Shown here piece by piece: positions 1-11,998 of a stretch of DNA of 64,000 nucleotides. The first letter of the stretch is position 1, and each line of letters begins with the position of its first letter. The translations under genes and the position numbers were made by a program. Where the stretch lies: the NCBI RefSeq assembly GCF_021129155.1, contig NZ_JAJOMC010000005.1, forward strand, positions 1 through 64,000. Reading direction: 5' to 3'. This DNA comes from Arthrobacter sp. AK04 (GTDB lineage: Bacteria; Actinomycetota; Actinomycetes; Actinomycetales; Micrococcaceae). The notes beneath the pieces were generated by a model. It was not told the origin of the DNA and made no database searches. It worked only from the letters and a program-made list of their open reading frames with translations.

Positions 1-188
1 GCTGTACACGGCAACACCAGGAAGGGGGGGGGGGGGGGGGGGGGGGCGGGGGGCCCGGGGGCGGCGGGCGGCGGGGCGGGCGGGCGGACGGGGTTGTATG
101 AGAGGCGCGGGCCCCGGCCCCGCCGCCCGCGCGGGGCCCGCGCCGCGGCCTTTCGCCGTTAAGGTCCGCTTGGCTGAACGGAAAGATT
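1..188. other. Low-complexity, poly-G window edge with no gene
   Basis: Positions 24-46 are an uninterrupted run of 23 G, followed by almost pure G/C sequence to about position 160. The run is unlike anything else in the window. It looks like a contig edge or a sequencing artefact of the kind two-colour chemistries produce, although a real G-quadruplex tract cannot be excluded. The short open frames here follow from the lack of A/T and are not credible genes. The PrsW gene ends at 189. Confidence 0.6.
105..143 (-). terminator. GC hairpin downstream of the prsW-like gene
   Basis: An 11-bp perfect inverted repeat (GCGCGGGCCCC at 105-115 and GGGGCCCGCGC at 133-143, 17-base loop) lies about 45 bases past the minus-strand stop at 189. 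There is no U-tract, so termination is inferred from stem strength only. Its presence inside the low-complexity edge lowers confidence. Confidence 0.3.
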
Positions 189-1466
189 TCAGCGTGCGAC
201 GGCGGCCCGCAGGGCCAGGATGCGCTGCAGCTGCTGCCTCTCCTCGGCTTGGAGCAGCTGGACGTCACGGCCGCTCAGGATACGCTGGCGCGTGTTGGCC
301 AGCTGGGTGGCGGCCTTCAGGAACTCCTTCATTTGCCGTTTCCTGCCGTAGCTTCCAGCCCAACCCAGGGCAGTGCGCCGGCCGCCCAGGGTGGCCATCA
401 GCTCCACCTCTGCCGGAGTGAACCAGCCGGCTGCGGAGTACTCCAGCAGGCGCTGCCGGGTCAGGCGCTTTTCCGCCACACGCAAGAGGATGATGCCACC
501 CACGGCGAGGAAAAAGATGGGCACCTGGACCATGATGTACTCCGCCAGGAAGCCCTGCCCCATGCTGTTCCAGCGGTTGTGCAGGAACATGGCCGGCAGA
601 AGCCCCACGAAAAAGGCTGCCACCGAGGCCCCCACATGCCAGCGCCGGGCCGCGAACCCCATGACCAGCCCGGTGGTGCCGGTGAAGATGGCGTGGGCGA
701 AGGGGGACATGACGCCGCGGAGGAAGAAGACCTGGGCGAAATCACTGGCGGGATCCGCGGACTCCGCCACGGCCCGGCCGAAGTACAGGATGTTCTCCGT
801 AAAAGCGAAACCTCCCGCGATGGTGAACGCAAAAACCACACCATCCACCGGCCCGTCAAAGTGCTTCCTCGCCAGCAGGAGGATTAGCAGCAGCCCCAGT
901 GACTTAGCGAACTCCTCGACGATGGGCGCCTGCACCGTGGCCATGTAGGCCTGAAGGTCGGCTTCGCCGGAAAACTGGAACGCCAGGACAAAGAACGGCT
1001 GGATCAGCAGGGTGACTGCAATGGACACCGCAGAGCCCCAGGTAAAGGCAAAGAAGAGGAGCCGCTTCGGCTCAGGCTCCCATTTGTCGATGATGTGCAC
1101 GGCCAAAAGAACCACGGAAAGGGGCACCAGGGATGCGAGAAAACCCACCAGGAACCCGGCCGGCCCTGTGTTGGACAGCAGGAACGGGATCACCAGGAAC
1201 AGGCTGAGGAAGGCAAGGGTACTGCCACCAACGGTCAATCCCACCAGGCCGCTGCGGGACCGGCCGGACTTCACCATGGCTCCCTGGACCTGTGGCGGCA
1301 CTACCGTGTCCACCGGCCTGCCAACGTGCCCCGGCGCCGGGCGGTAGTTTCCCGGCTCCACGTGCCCCATCCAGCTCGGGTTGGCTTCGCCCGGGAGCGG
1401 CGCAGTTCCGCGCAGCCAGGGATCGTCGGGATGCCCGGAGGCGGGGTGTTGTGGATTCGTCGGCAT
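189..1466 (-). CDS. PrsW family intramembrane metalloprotease
   Basis: 425 residues. The first ~70 residues are a proline-rich cytoplasmic-looking tail, followed by about eight hydrophobic segments (roughly 73-98, 103-126, 136-163, 188-200, 208-230, 256-272, 279-296, 312-327) and a basic C-terminus. The PrsW signature residues are visible: EEFAK at 184-188, a glutamate in FTENILYF at 221-228 and a membrane histidine in FAHAIF at 256-261. PrsW proteins are site-1-type membrane proteases; in Bacillus PrsW cleaves the anti-sigma factor RsiW. The substrate here is unknown, since no anti-sigma gene is adjacent. The gene is divergent from pyrR. The ATG at 1466 is the only good start. Confidence 0.85.
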   Translation of the reverse strand: MPTNPQHPASGHPDDPWLRGTAPLPGEANPSWMGHVEPGNYRPAPGHVGRPVDTVVPPQVQGAMVKSGRSRSGLVGLTVGGSTLAFLSLFLVIPFLLSNTGPAGFLVGFLASLVPLSVVLLAVHIIDKWEPEPKRLLFFAFTWGSAVSIAVTLLIQPFFVLAFQFSGEADLQAYMATVQAPIVEEFAKSLGLLLILLLARKHFDGPVDGVVFAFTIAGGFAFTENILYFGRAVAESADPASDFAQVFFLRGVMSPFAHAIFTGTTGLVMGFAARRWHVGASVAAFFVGLLPAMFLHNRWNSMGQGFLAEYIMVQVPIFFLAVGGIILLRVAEKRLTRQRLLEYSAAGWFTPAEVELMATLGGRRTALGWAGSYGRKRQMKEFLKAATQLANTRQRILSGRDVQLLQAEERQQLQRILALRAAVAR

Positions 1467-1573
1467 AACGAAAGCCTAGGTGCGAGTCGCGGGGCCTCCA
1501 AGGACTGCGGTACCGGCACGCTGCAGTGTGACCAGCACCGCGTCCTCCCGGCACGGGCTCCGGGAAACCCGTG

Positions 1574-1589
1574 TGGTAATTTTGAACCG
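1574..1589 (+). promoter_or_regulatory. Candidate extended -10 promoter of the pyr operon
   Basis: TGG-TAATTT at 1574-1582 fits an extended -10 element (TGn-TAnnnT) and predicts transcription starting near 1589. That gives a 55-base leader holding the PyrR-binding element and the pyrR ribosome binding site. No convincing -35 is seen. Just upstream, CACGGG/CCCGTG (1552-1557/1568-1573) can form a hairpin in DNA outside this predicted transcript. Confidence 0.4.
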
Positions 1590-1610
1590 CACATGATCCT
1601 TTTTTAATTC

Positions 1611-1640
1611 CGTCCTGTGAGGCGGGGAAAGGGGAGACGA
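1611..1640 (+). promoter_or_regulatory. PyrR-binding RNA element overlapping the pyrR RBS
   Basis: TCCTGTGAGGCGGGGAAAGG at 1613-1632, continuing GGGA, matches from memory the conserved PyrR binding loop (UCCnGnGAGGCnnGnAAgGG). The 5' TCC can pair with the 3' GGGA, closing a short stem with a purine-rich loop. The 3' part is also the Shine-Dalgarno (GGGGAGA, 1631-1637) for the TTG start at 1644. In mycobacteria PyrR with UMP represses pyr genes by translational occlusion of such a site; the same mechanism is inferred here. No intrinsic terminator follows, which argues against Bacillus-type attenuation. Confidence 0.65.
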
Positions 1641-1643
1641 GCG

Positions 1644-2231
1644 TTGACTTCTGTCACCAGCGCACCGGTTCCAGCCAGGGTTGTCCTCAGCCAGGCGGAC
1701 ATTGACCGGGCCCTCACTCGTATCGCCCATGAGATCCTTGAAGCGAACAAGGGATCGCAGGACCTCGTCCTGCTGGGCATCCCGCGCCGCGGGTACCCGC
1801 TGGCGCTCCGGCTCGCCGAAAAAATCGCCGCCGCGGACAGCAGCGTTGATGCCGCCGCCATCGTTGGCCAGCTGGATGTCACAATGTTCCGCGACGACCT
1901 CTCGCACCAGGGGACCCGGCCGCCGTACCCCACGAAACTGCCCCGGACGGGAATCGACAACAAGGTGGTTGTCCTCATTGACGACGTCCTGTACTCCGGC
2001 CGCACCATCCGCGCAGCCCTTGACGCGCTCGTCGACCTCGGCCGTCCGCGCATCGTCAGGCTCGCCGTGCTGATCGACCGCGGCCACCGCGAACTGCCCA
2101 TCCGTGCGGACCACGTGGGCAAGAACCTGCCCACATCGTCGGCTGAGAAGGTCCGGGTCCGGCTGGCTGAGACGGACACTGCTCCCGGCGGCACGCCGGT
2201 CAACGAGGTAGTCATCGAGGGCCGCTCATGA
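1644..2231 (+). CDS. pyrR: Bifunctional pyr operon regulator / uracil phosphoribosyltransferase PyrR
   Basis: 195 residues from TTG 1644, chosen because GGGGAGA sits six bases upstream; an in-frame ATG at 1617 has no RBS and lies inside the PyrR-binding element. The type I phosphoribosyltransferase fold is recognisable, with the PRPP-binding loop [10 protein letters not shown] at about residues 112-121 and the PyrR-typical [10 protein letters not shown] near 45. PyrR binds UMP and represses the pyr mRNA; it may also salvage uracil with PRPP to UMP. It is first in the operon and overlaps pyrB by four bases (ATGA), so translation is probably coupled. Confidence 0.95.
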   Translation: MTSVTSAPVPARVVLSQADIDRALTRIAHEILEANKGSQDLVLLGIPRRGYPLALRLAEKIAAADSSVDAAAIVGQLDVTMFRDDLSHQGTRPPYPTKLPRTGIDNKVVVLIDDVLYSGRTIRAALDALVDLGRPRIVRLAVLIDRGHRELPIRADHVGKNLPTSSAEKVRVRLAETDTAPGGTPVNEVVIEGRS

Positions 2232-3253
2232 AACACCTGCTCTCCACCGAAGACCTCAGCCTCGCAAATGCAATCCGGATCCTCGACACCGCTGAGGAGA
2301 TGGCCGCGGTAGGGGACCGCGAGGTCAAGAAACTCCCGGCCCTGCGCGGACGCACCGTGGTCAACCTCTTCTTCGAGGACTCCACCCGCACCCGGATCTC
2401 CTTTGAAGCTGCCGCCAAGCGTCTCAGCGCGGATGTCATCAACTTCGCGGCCAAGGGCTCCTCGGTGTCCAAGGGTGAGTCGCTCAAGGACACTGCCCAG
2501 ACGCTGTCCGCCATGGGAGCGGACGCCGTCGTCATCCGCCACTGGGCCTCGGGCGCACCGCACCGCCTCGCAGCGACGGACTGGATTGACGCCGCCGTCA
2601 TCAACGCCGGCGACGGCACCCACGAACACCCCACCCAGGCCCTTCTGGATGCATTCACTATGCGCCGGCACTGGGCCCGCCTTGCCGGCACCGGCTCCGA
2701 AGGCGCGGACCTCAAGGGCATGCGCGTGGCCATCGCGGGCGACGTCCTGCACTCCAGGGTTGCCCGTTCCAACGTCTGGCTGCTCCGCACCCTCGGAGCG
2801 GAAGTCACCCTGGTGGCCCCGCCAACGCTGCTTCCCATCGGCGTCGAAAAGTGGCCCTGCAAGGTCAGCTACAACATGGACGAAACGCTCGAGCAGGGCG
2901 TAGACGCCGTCATGATGCTGCGCGTCCAGGGCGAGCGCATGAACGCTTCCTTCTTCCCCAGCACCCGTGAGTACTCCCGGCGGTGGGGATTCGACGACAA
3001 CCGCCTGAAAGCCCTGGACACGCTGGGCATGAAGGACACCATCATCATGCACCCGGGCCCCATGAACCGGGGCCTGGAAATTTCCGCCGCCGCGGCCGAT
3101 TCACCCCGTTCCACCGTGCTGGCCCAGGTCCGCAACGGCGTTTCGGTGCGGATGGCCGCCCTCTACCTGCTGCTCTCCGGGGATACCCGCGAACCAGCCG
3201 CCACCCCCGCCCTGGCGTACGCCGGCACCCATTCCACCAAGGAGAGCAACTGA
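2228..3253 (+). CDS. pyrB: Aspartate carbamoyltransferase catalytic subunit
   Basis: 341 residues. It catalyses carbamoyl phosphate + L-aspartate to N-carbamoyl-L-aspartate, the committed step of pyrimidine synthesis. The carbamoyl-phosphate motif STRTR is at 52-56 within [21 protein letters not shown] at 134-141, and HPGPMNRG near residue 277. Length is slightly above the usual ~310 because of a C-terminal extension of about 20 residues. The ATG overlaps the pyrR stop. No pyrI regulatory subunit gene is present. It overlaps pyrC by one base (TGATG). Confidence 0.97.
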   Translation: MKHLLSTEDLSLANAIRILDTAEEMAAVGDREVKKLPALRGRTVVNLFFEDSTRTRISFEAAAKRLSADVINFAAKGSSVSKGESLKDTAQTLSAMGADAVVIRHWASGAPHRLAATDWIDAAVINAGDGTHEHPTQALLDAFTMRRHWARLAGTGSEGADLKGMRVAIAGDVLHSRVARSNVWLLRTLGAEVTLVAPPTLLPIGVEKWPCKVSYNMDETLEQGVDAVMMLRVQGERMNASFFPSTREYSRRWGFDDNRLKALDTLGMKDTIIMHPGPMNRGLEISAAAADSPRSTVLAQVRNGVSVRMAALYLLLSGDTREPAATPALAYAGTHSTKESN

Positions 3254-4590
3254 TGGCAGGCAACACCGGAACCTACCTGATCCGCGGCGCCTCGATCCTG
3301 GGCGGCGAACCGGCGGACCTGCTGATCCGTGACGGCGTCATCGCCGAGACCGGAACCGGCCTGTCAGTGGACGGGGCCACCGTGATTGATGCCGCCGGCC
3401 TGGTGGCACTGCCGGGCATGGTGGATGTCCACACCCACCTGCGCGAGCCCGGCCGCGAAGACGCCGAAACCGTGGAAACGGGCACCCGCGCAGCGGCGCT
3501 TGGCGGCTACACCGCGGTGCACGCCATGGCCAACAGCACGCCTGTGGCAGACACCGCAGGCGTGGTGGAGCAGGTCTTCACCCTCGGCCGGGCAGCAGGC
3601 TGGGTGGACGTGCGGCCGGTCGGTGCGGTCACCGTGGGCCTGGCAGGCGAACAGCTGGCCGAGCTGGGCGCCATGGCCGATTCCCGGGCACGCGTGCGCA
3701 TGTTTTCCGACGACGGCATCTGCGTCCACGACCCCGTTCTGATGCGCCGCGCCCTGGAGTACGTCAAGGCGTTCGACGGCGTGGTGGCCCAGCACGCGCA
3801 GGAGCCGCGCCTTACCGCCGGCGCCCAGATGAACGAGGGCGAGGTTTCCGCCGTGCTCGGCCTCGCCGGCTGGCCCGCCGTCGCCGAGGAAAGCATCATT
3901 GCCCGCGACGTCCTGCTGGCCCAGCACGTCGGCTCCCGGCTGCATGTCTGCCACGTCTCCACTGCCGGCTCCGTGGAAATCATCCGCTGGGCCAAGGAGC
4001 GCGGAATCAACGTCACGGCGGAGGTTACCCCGCACCACCTGCTGCTGACCGATGACCTTGTCCGCAGCTACGACCCCGTCTTCAAGGTCAATCCGCCGCT
4101 GCGCACCGATGCGGATGTCCAGGCGCTGCGTGCGGGCCTGGCGGACGGCACCATCGACGTTGTGGGCACGGACCACGCCCCGCACCCCAGCGAGCACAAG
4201 GAGTGCGAGTGGGCGCAGGCTGCCATGGGCATGACCGGGCTGGAAACCGCCCTCTCGGTGGTCCAGCACACCATGATCGAAACCGGCCTCATGACGTGGG
4301 CGGACTTCGCACGCGTCACCTCCACCGCCGCGGCGAAGATCGGCCGTCTGGCCGACCAGGGCAGGCCGCTGGCAGCGGGGGAGCCCGCCAACGTCATCCT
4401 GGTGGACCCGGCGGCGCGCTGGACCGTTGATCCGTTCCGGATGGCCACCATGGGCCGGAACTCGCCGTTCAAGGGACGGGAACTGCCCGGCAAGGTGGTG
4501 GCCACGTTCTTCAAGGGGCACCCCACGGTCCTTGACGGTGAACTCAACACGCCCTACCCGTACGCCGACGCAACCGCAGGCGTCGCCTGA
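3253..4590 (+). CDS. pyrC: Dihydroorotase
   Basis: 445 residues from the ATG at 3253, which shares one base with the pyrB stop and follows AAGGAGAG; the frame is open far upstream but only inside pyrB. It cyclises carbamoyl-aspartate to dihydroorotate. This is a class I zinc amidohydrolase: HTHLR at 60-64, HVCHVS at 231-236, TPHH at 259-262 and the catalytic aspartate in GTDHAPH (D307). Length fits the Gram-positive/actinobacterial type (~430). It overlaps the next gene by one base (TGATG). Confidence 0.96.
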   Translation: MAGNTGTYLIRGASILGGEPADLLIRDGVIAETGTGLSVDGATVIDAAGLVALPGMVDVHTHLREPGREDAETVETGTRAAALGGYTAVHAMANSTPVADTAGVVEQVFTLGRAAGWVDVRPVGAVTVGLAGEQLAELGAMADSRARVRMFSDDGICVHDPVLMRRALEYVKAFDGVVAQHAQEPRLTAGAQMNEGEVSAVLGLAGWPAVAEESIIARDVLLAQHVGSRLHVCHVSTAGSVEIIRWAKERGINVTAEVTPHHLLLTDDLVRSYDPVFKVNPPLRTDADVQALRAGLADGTIDVVGTDHAPHPSEHKECEWAQAAMGMTGLETALSVVQHTMIETGLMTWADFARVTSTAAAKIGRLADQGRPLAAGEPANVILVDPAARWTVDPFRMATMGRNSPFKGRELPGKVVATFFKGHPTVLDGELNTPYPYADATAGVA

Positions 4591-5108
4591 TGGACAAAAT
4601 CCTTCCCGGACTGGCGATGCTGGCGATCATCGCCGTCGTCTTTGTCCTCCTCGCCATTGGCTGGCGCAGCAGGCTCCGGCGCCAGTCCGATGTCGACCGG
4701 CTGCCTGCCGTGCCCGCCGAACCGGGGGAGCCGATCGCCGGCGCGGAGGGCCAGTACGTGGCCACCACCACCGCGGGCGACTGGCTGGACCGGATCGCCG
4801 TGCACGGCCTGGGCATCCGCACCAATGCCACGCTCGAGGTGTATCCGCACGGCGTCCTTTTCGACCGGTCCGGTGCGCCCGCCCTCTACATTCCGGCCGC
4901 GTCGCTCACCGGAGTCCGGCAGGACAGCGGCATGGCGGGTAAGTTCGTGGAAAAGGACGGACTCGTGGTGCTGGCGTGGGTGCATGGCAGCCACGAACTG
5001 GACTCCGGCTTCCGCACCCGCCGCGCGGCGGACAAGGACCGGCTCTTCGAAGCACTTCACGATTTGATTTCTTCAGCCCCGGCGGCTGACGCCAACAGTG
5101 GAAAGTAA
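4590..5108 (+). CDS. PH-like domain membrane-anchored protein of the pyr operon
   Basis: 172 residues with one N-terminal transmembrane helix (about 5-24), a short basic stop-transfer patch (RSRLRR), then a compact beta-rich region of about 120 residues with no catalytic motif I recognise. Its position between pyrC and carA equals that of Mycobacterium Rv1382, annotated as an export or membrane protein, so the insertion is ancient in actinobacterial pyr operons. The fold assignment as PH-like comes from family memory, not from a search. Function is unknown; membrane tethering or regulation of the pathway is speculative. It overlaps pyrC by one base and ends five bases before the carA start. 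Confidence 0.75.
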   Translation: MDKILPGLAMLAIIAVVFVLLAIGWRSRLRRQSDVDRLPAVPAEPGEPIAGAEGQYVATTTAGDWLDRIAVHGLGIRTNATLEVYPHGVLFDRSGAPALYIPAASLTGVRQDSGMAGKFVEKDGLVVLAWVHGSHELDSGFRTRRAADKDRLFEALHDLISSAPAADANSGK

Positions 5109-5112
5109 GACA

Positions 5113-6419
5113 GTGACAACAAACACAGCAACAACCGCCCCAGTATCAACTTCTGTTTCCGCTCCAGCTGCGCTGGTGCTCGAAGACGGCCGCATCTTCC
5201 GCGGCAGCAGCTATGGCGCCACCGGAACCGCCCTCGGAGAAGCAGTCTTCGCCACGGGCATGACCGGCTACCAGGAAACCATCACGGACCCTTCCTACGC
5301 CCGCCAGCTCGTGGTCCAGACGGCCCCGCACATCGGCAACACCGGCGTGAACAGCGAGGACGCCGAGTCCCGGCGCATCTGGGTTGCGGGCTACATCGTC
5401 CGCGACGCCGCCCGCCGCGCCTCGAACTGGCGCTCCGAGCGCTCACTGGACGAGGAACTGGTCGAGCAGGGAATCGTCGGGATCCAGGGCGTGGACACCC
5501 GCGCCATCACCCGCCACCTGCGGGAACACAAGACCATGCGTGCCGGCATCTTCTCCGGGGAGGCCGCCCAGGCCACGGACAAGGAACTGGTTGATGCCGT
5601 CCTGGCCAGCGCACCCATGGAGGGCTCCCGCCTTGCCGAGGAAGTCAGCGTTGACGAGGCCTACGTGGTGGAGCCGAAGGACCACGGCTGGGAGGGTGAG
5701 CCCCGCTTCACCATCGCGGCGATCGACCTTGGCATCAAGGCCATGACTCCGGTCCGCTTCGCTGAGCGCGGCGTCCGCGTCCACGTGCTGCCCGCCACCG
5801 CCACCCTGGCGGACGTCAAGGCCGTCAACCCCGACGGCTTCTTTATGTCCAACGGCCCCGGCGACCCCGCCACGGCAGACGCGCAGGTCAAGCTGCTCCG
5901 TTCCGTCCTGGACGAGAAGCTGCCGTACTTCGGCATCTGCTTCGGCAACCAGATCCTGGGCCGCGCACTGGGCTTCGGCACCTACAAGCTCCGCTATGGA
6001 CACCGCGGCATCAACCAGCCCGTCATGGACCGCCGCACCGGCAAGGTGGAAATCACCTCCCAGAACCACGGCTTCGCCGTGGATGCACCGCTCGACGGCG
6101 CCACGATGGCTCCGGAGGAACGGTACGGCCGCGTGGAGGTCAGCCATGTCAGCCTGAACGATGACGTCGTGGAAGGGCTCGCCTGCCTGGACATCCCCGC
6201 CTTCTCCGTGCAGTACCACCCGGAGGCTGCGGCCGGCCCGCACGACGCCGCCTACCTGTTCGACCGCTTCATCGAGCTGATGGAGGGCACCCGGGACGGC
6301 AGGACCGCGAACCTGTCCAAGGAGCCCGTGGACTCCGCACACCCCGCGCAGGCGGACAACACAGGCGCAGGCCCGGCAACGCCGAAAAATTCCGACAACA
6401 AGACTGAGGACAAGAAGTA

Positions 6420-6420
<1 letters not shown>
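5113..6420 (+). CDS. carA: Carbamoyl-phosphate synthase small (glutaminase) subunit
   Basis: 435 residues from GTG 5113, chosen over GTG 5098 because GGAAAG precedes it and it does not overlap the upstream gene. It hydrolyses glutamine and channels ammonia to CarB. The N-terminal CarA domain starts at ALVLEDG; the class I glutamine amidotransferase domain has the nucleophile in GICFGNQ (about residue 277) and the catalytic His-Glu in YHPEA. A low-complexity tail of about 45 residues (rich in A, P, T, K, E) follows and looks dispensable. Overlaps carB by one base. Confidence 0.97.
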
Positions 6421-9741
<3,321 letters not shown>

Positions 9742-9749
<8 letters not shown>

Positions 9750-10614
9750 GCAGGCAGTGCCATCCCCTGAAACACCCGGCCGGGAGTCTTTCGGCTCCCG
9801 GCTGGGTGCCGCCATGGCCGCCCGCGGCCCGCTGTGCGTCGGCATCGATCCGCACCCTGCCCTGCTGAAGGGCTGGGGGCTGGACGACGACGTCGCCGGC
9901 CTGAGGCGCTTCTCGCTGACGGTCTTGGAGGCCGTGGCTTCGCTCGCTGCCGCCATCAAGCCCCAGGTGGCGCTGTACGAACGCCACGGCTCCGCGGGGA
10001 TGGCTGTCCTTGAGGAGCTCCTCGCCGAAGCACGCGACGAGCAGGTGCTCACCATCGCTGACGCCAAGCGGGGCGACATCGGCTCCACCATGGCGGCCTA
10101 TGCCGACGCCTGGCTCCGGGACGATTCGCCCCTGGCGGCGGATTCAGTCACGCTCAGTCCCTACCTTGGCTTCGAGTCGCTGCGCCCCGCGCTGGACCTG
10201 GCAGCCGAGACCGGCCGCGGCGTTTTCGTCCTTGCCCTGACGTCCAACCCCGAGGGCGCGTCCGTCCAGCACGTCGGGGGAGCGGACTCCGTTGCCCGCC
10301 GGATCACACAGGCGGCTGCGGTGGAGAACCGCCGTTACCAGGGGAGTCTCGGCTCCGTCGGATTGGTGGTGGGGGCAACCGTGGGGTCTGCCCTGTCCGA
10401 GCTGGACCTGGACCTGGCCGCCGTGCGCGGCCCGGTCCTGGCCCCGGGGCTCGGGGCGCAGGGTGCAACACCGGCCGACCTCCGCGCAACCTTTGGCGCA
10501 GCGTACCCGCAGGTCCTGGGTACCTCGAGCAGGGACATCCTGTCCGCCGGGCCGGAGCGGCGCGGACTGCGGGATGCGGCGCAACGGACTCTGGATGGGC
10601 TCCGCGGCGAATAG
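9742..10614 (+). CDS. pyrF: Orotidine-5'-phosphate decarboxylase, type 2
   Basis: 290 residues from ATG 9742, overlapping the carB stop by eight bases. It decarboxylates OMP to UMP, the last step of the pathway. [10 protein letters not shown] at 107-116 supplies the catalytic lysine/aspartate network, and the phosphate-binding region lies in APGLGAQGA. Length matches the actinobacterial type 2 family (~280) rather than the ~230-residue E. coli type. It is the last pyr gene in the operon; pyrE is not in the window and pyrD lies at 59 kb. Confidence 0.95.
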
Positions 10615-10671
10615 TGGTCCGTTTCTTCGGATGCATTGATTCGGGCAGCACCAAAGGGTAGTTTCAGGACA

Positions 10672-10697
10672 GGTCCAAGGGCGGTCGCCCCTGGACC
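10672..10697 (+). other. Hairpin between pyrF and mihF
   Basis: GGTCCA (10672-10677) pairs with TGGACC (10692-10697), and the inner bases AGGGCG/CGCCC extend the stem. It could end the pyr transcript without a U-tract or form part of the mihF leader; the sequence does not decide. Confidence 0.35.
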
Positions 10698-10724
10698 CGT
10701 CCACCGAATCCGGGGGTGTGCACC

Positions 10725-11042
10725 ATGGTCCTGCGACCGTTATCCGCATCGGAACGGGCTGAGGCCCTGAATAAGGCAGCAGCAGCCAGGGCCACCCGTG
10801 CGGCGGCCAAGGAAAGCCTCAAAAACGGCGAGAGGTCCGCCGCGGACATCATCAGTTCCGCGCTGCAGGACGAAGCGCTGGCCCGCATGAGGGTCTCCGA
10901 ACTCCTTGAGGCCCTCCCCGGCATCGGAAAGGTCCGGGCGGCAGCCATCATGGACCAGCTGGGAATCGCGGCCTCCCGCAGGGTCCGCGGCCTGGGCATC
11001 CACCAGCGCCGCGCGCTGGTAGATTTTATAGACGAGAGTTAG
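10725..11042 (+). CDS. mihF: Integration host factor, actinobacterial type
   Basis: 105 residues from ATG 10725 (GTG 10716 is possible in frame; the ATG gives the family's usual MVLRPLS start). It is a small basic DNA-binding nucleoid protein unrelated to proteobacterial IHF, with the helix-two-turn-helix-like region [20 protein letters not shown] at about 63-82. Known members bend DNA and are essential in mycobacteria. The order pyrF...mihF-gmk-rpoZ-coaBC-metK is the same as in Mycobacterium. Confidence 0.93.
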   Translation: MVLRPLSASERAEALNKAAAARATRAAAKESLKNGERSAADIISSALQDEALARMRVSELLEALPGIGKVRAAAIMDQLGIAASRRVRGLGIHQRRALVDFIDES

Positions 11043-11088
11043 GCCGGGCCGCCAGGTCCGCCCACCCCAAACCCCGGCAAAGGAATAC

Positions 11089-11685
11089 GTGAGCAAGAAA
11101 CCTGGACTGACAGTCCTCGCTGGTCCGACGGCTGTTGGCAAAGGCACCGTGTCCACCTACATCCGCGACAACTATCCCGAGGTGTGGCTGTCCGTTTCCG
11201 CCACCACCCGGGCGCCCCGCCCCGGCGAGCAGGACGGCGTCCACTACTTCTTCAAGTCCAAGGAAGAGTTCGAGCAGCTCATTGCCGACGGTGAACTCCT
11301 GGAATGGGCCGTGGTCCATGGGCAGAACACCTACGGGACGTTGAAAAGCACCGTCAACCAGGCCATCGCCGAGGGCCGGTCAGTGCTCCTGGAAATTGAC
11401 CTGCAGGGTGCCCGGCAGGTGAAGGCCGCCGTTCCGGACGCACAGTTTGTTTTCCTGGCCCCGCCCAGCTGGGACGAAATGGTCCGCCGCCTGGTGGGCC
11501 GCGGCACGGAAACACCGGAGGAACAGCAGCGCCGGCTGGAAACCGCTAAACTGGAACTTGCTGCTGAACCGGAGTTCGACCACACCGTCATCAATGACGA
11601 CGTTCGCCGGGCAGCGGACGAGCTTGTTTCACTCATGGGGCTGACCCCGCACCCGCATGGAGCGCCGGAACCGTCAGCCCGCTAG
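11089..11685 (+). CDS. gmk: Guanylate kinase
   Basis: 198 residues from GTG 11089, preceded by AAAGGAA. It phosphorylates GMP/dGMP with ATP. The P-loop is GPTAVGKG at 12-19 (GPS is more usual in the family), followed by the GMP-binding segment [17 protein letters not shown] and the lid [11 protein letters not shown]. Length is normal. It sits between mihF and rpoZ, as in other actinobacteria. Confidence 0.97.
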   Translation: MSKKPGLTVLAGPTAVGKGTVSTYIRDNYPEVWLSVSATTRAPRPGEQDGVHYFFKSKEEFEQLIADGELLEWAVVHGQNTYGTLKSTVNQAIAEGRSVLLEIDLQGARQVKAAVPDAQFVFLAPPSWDEMVRRLVGRGTETPEEQQRRLETAKLELAAEPEFDHTVINDDVRRAADELVSLMGLTPHPHGAPEPSAR

Positions 11686-11700
11686 AACTTTGGAGAATTC

Positions 11701-11961
11701 GTGTCCACGAACCTTGAAGGCATCATCAACCCGCCGATCGACTCGCTGCTCGAGGCAGCCGATTCCAAGTACGGCCTGGTGATTTTCGGTGCCAAGCGTG
11801 CTCGTCAGATCAACGCTTACTACGCCCAGCTGCACGAGGGCCTTTTCGAATACGTCGGCCCGCTGGTTGACACCAAGCTGAACGAGAAGTCGCTTTCGAT
11901 CGCACTGCGCGAAATCAACGAAGGCAAGCTGGTTTCCACGCCGATCCAGCCGGCAGAGTAA
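11701..11961 (+). CDS. rpoZ: DNA-directed RNA polymerase omega subunit
   Basis: 86 residues from GTG 11701, with GGAGAA just upstream and only 15 bases after gmk. Omega helps fold and assemble the beta' subunit. The conserved [16 protein letters not shown] block and the C-terminal [11 protein letters not shown] are present. Very likely co-transcribed with gmk and coaBC. Confidence 0.96.
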   Translation: MSTNLEGIINPPIDSLLEAADSKYGLVIFGAKRARQINAYYAQLHEGLFEYVGPLVDTKLNEKSLSIALREINEGKLVSTPIQPAE

Positions 11962-11998
11962 ACTGCCGCCGAACTGACTTGCTGTTGACGGAGGTCAC

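Noticed and set aside
1574..1643. Bacillus-type PyrR transcription attenuator
   Set aside because: There is no terminator or antiterminator hairpin with a U-tract before pyrR; the element overlaps the RBS instead.
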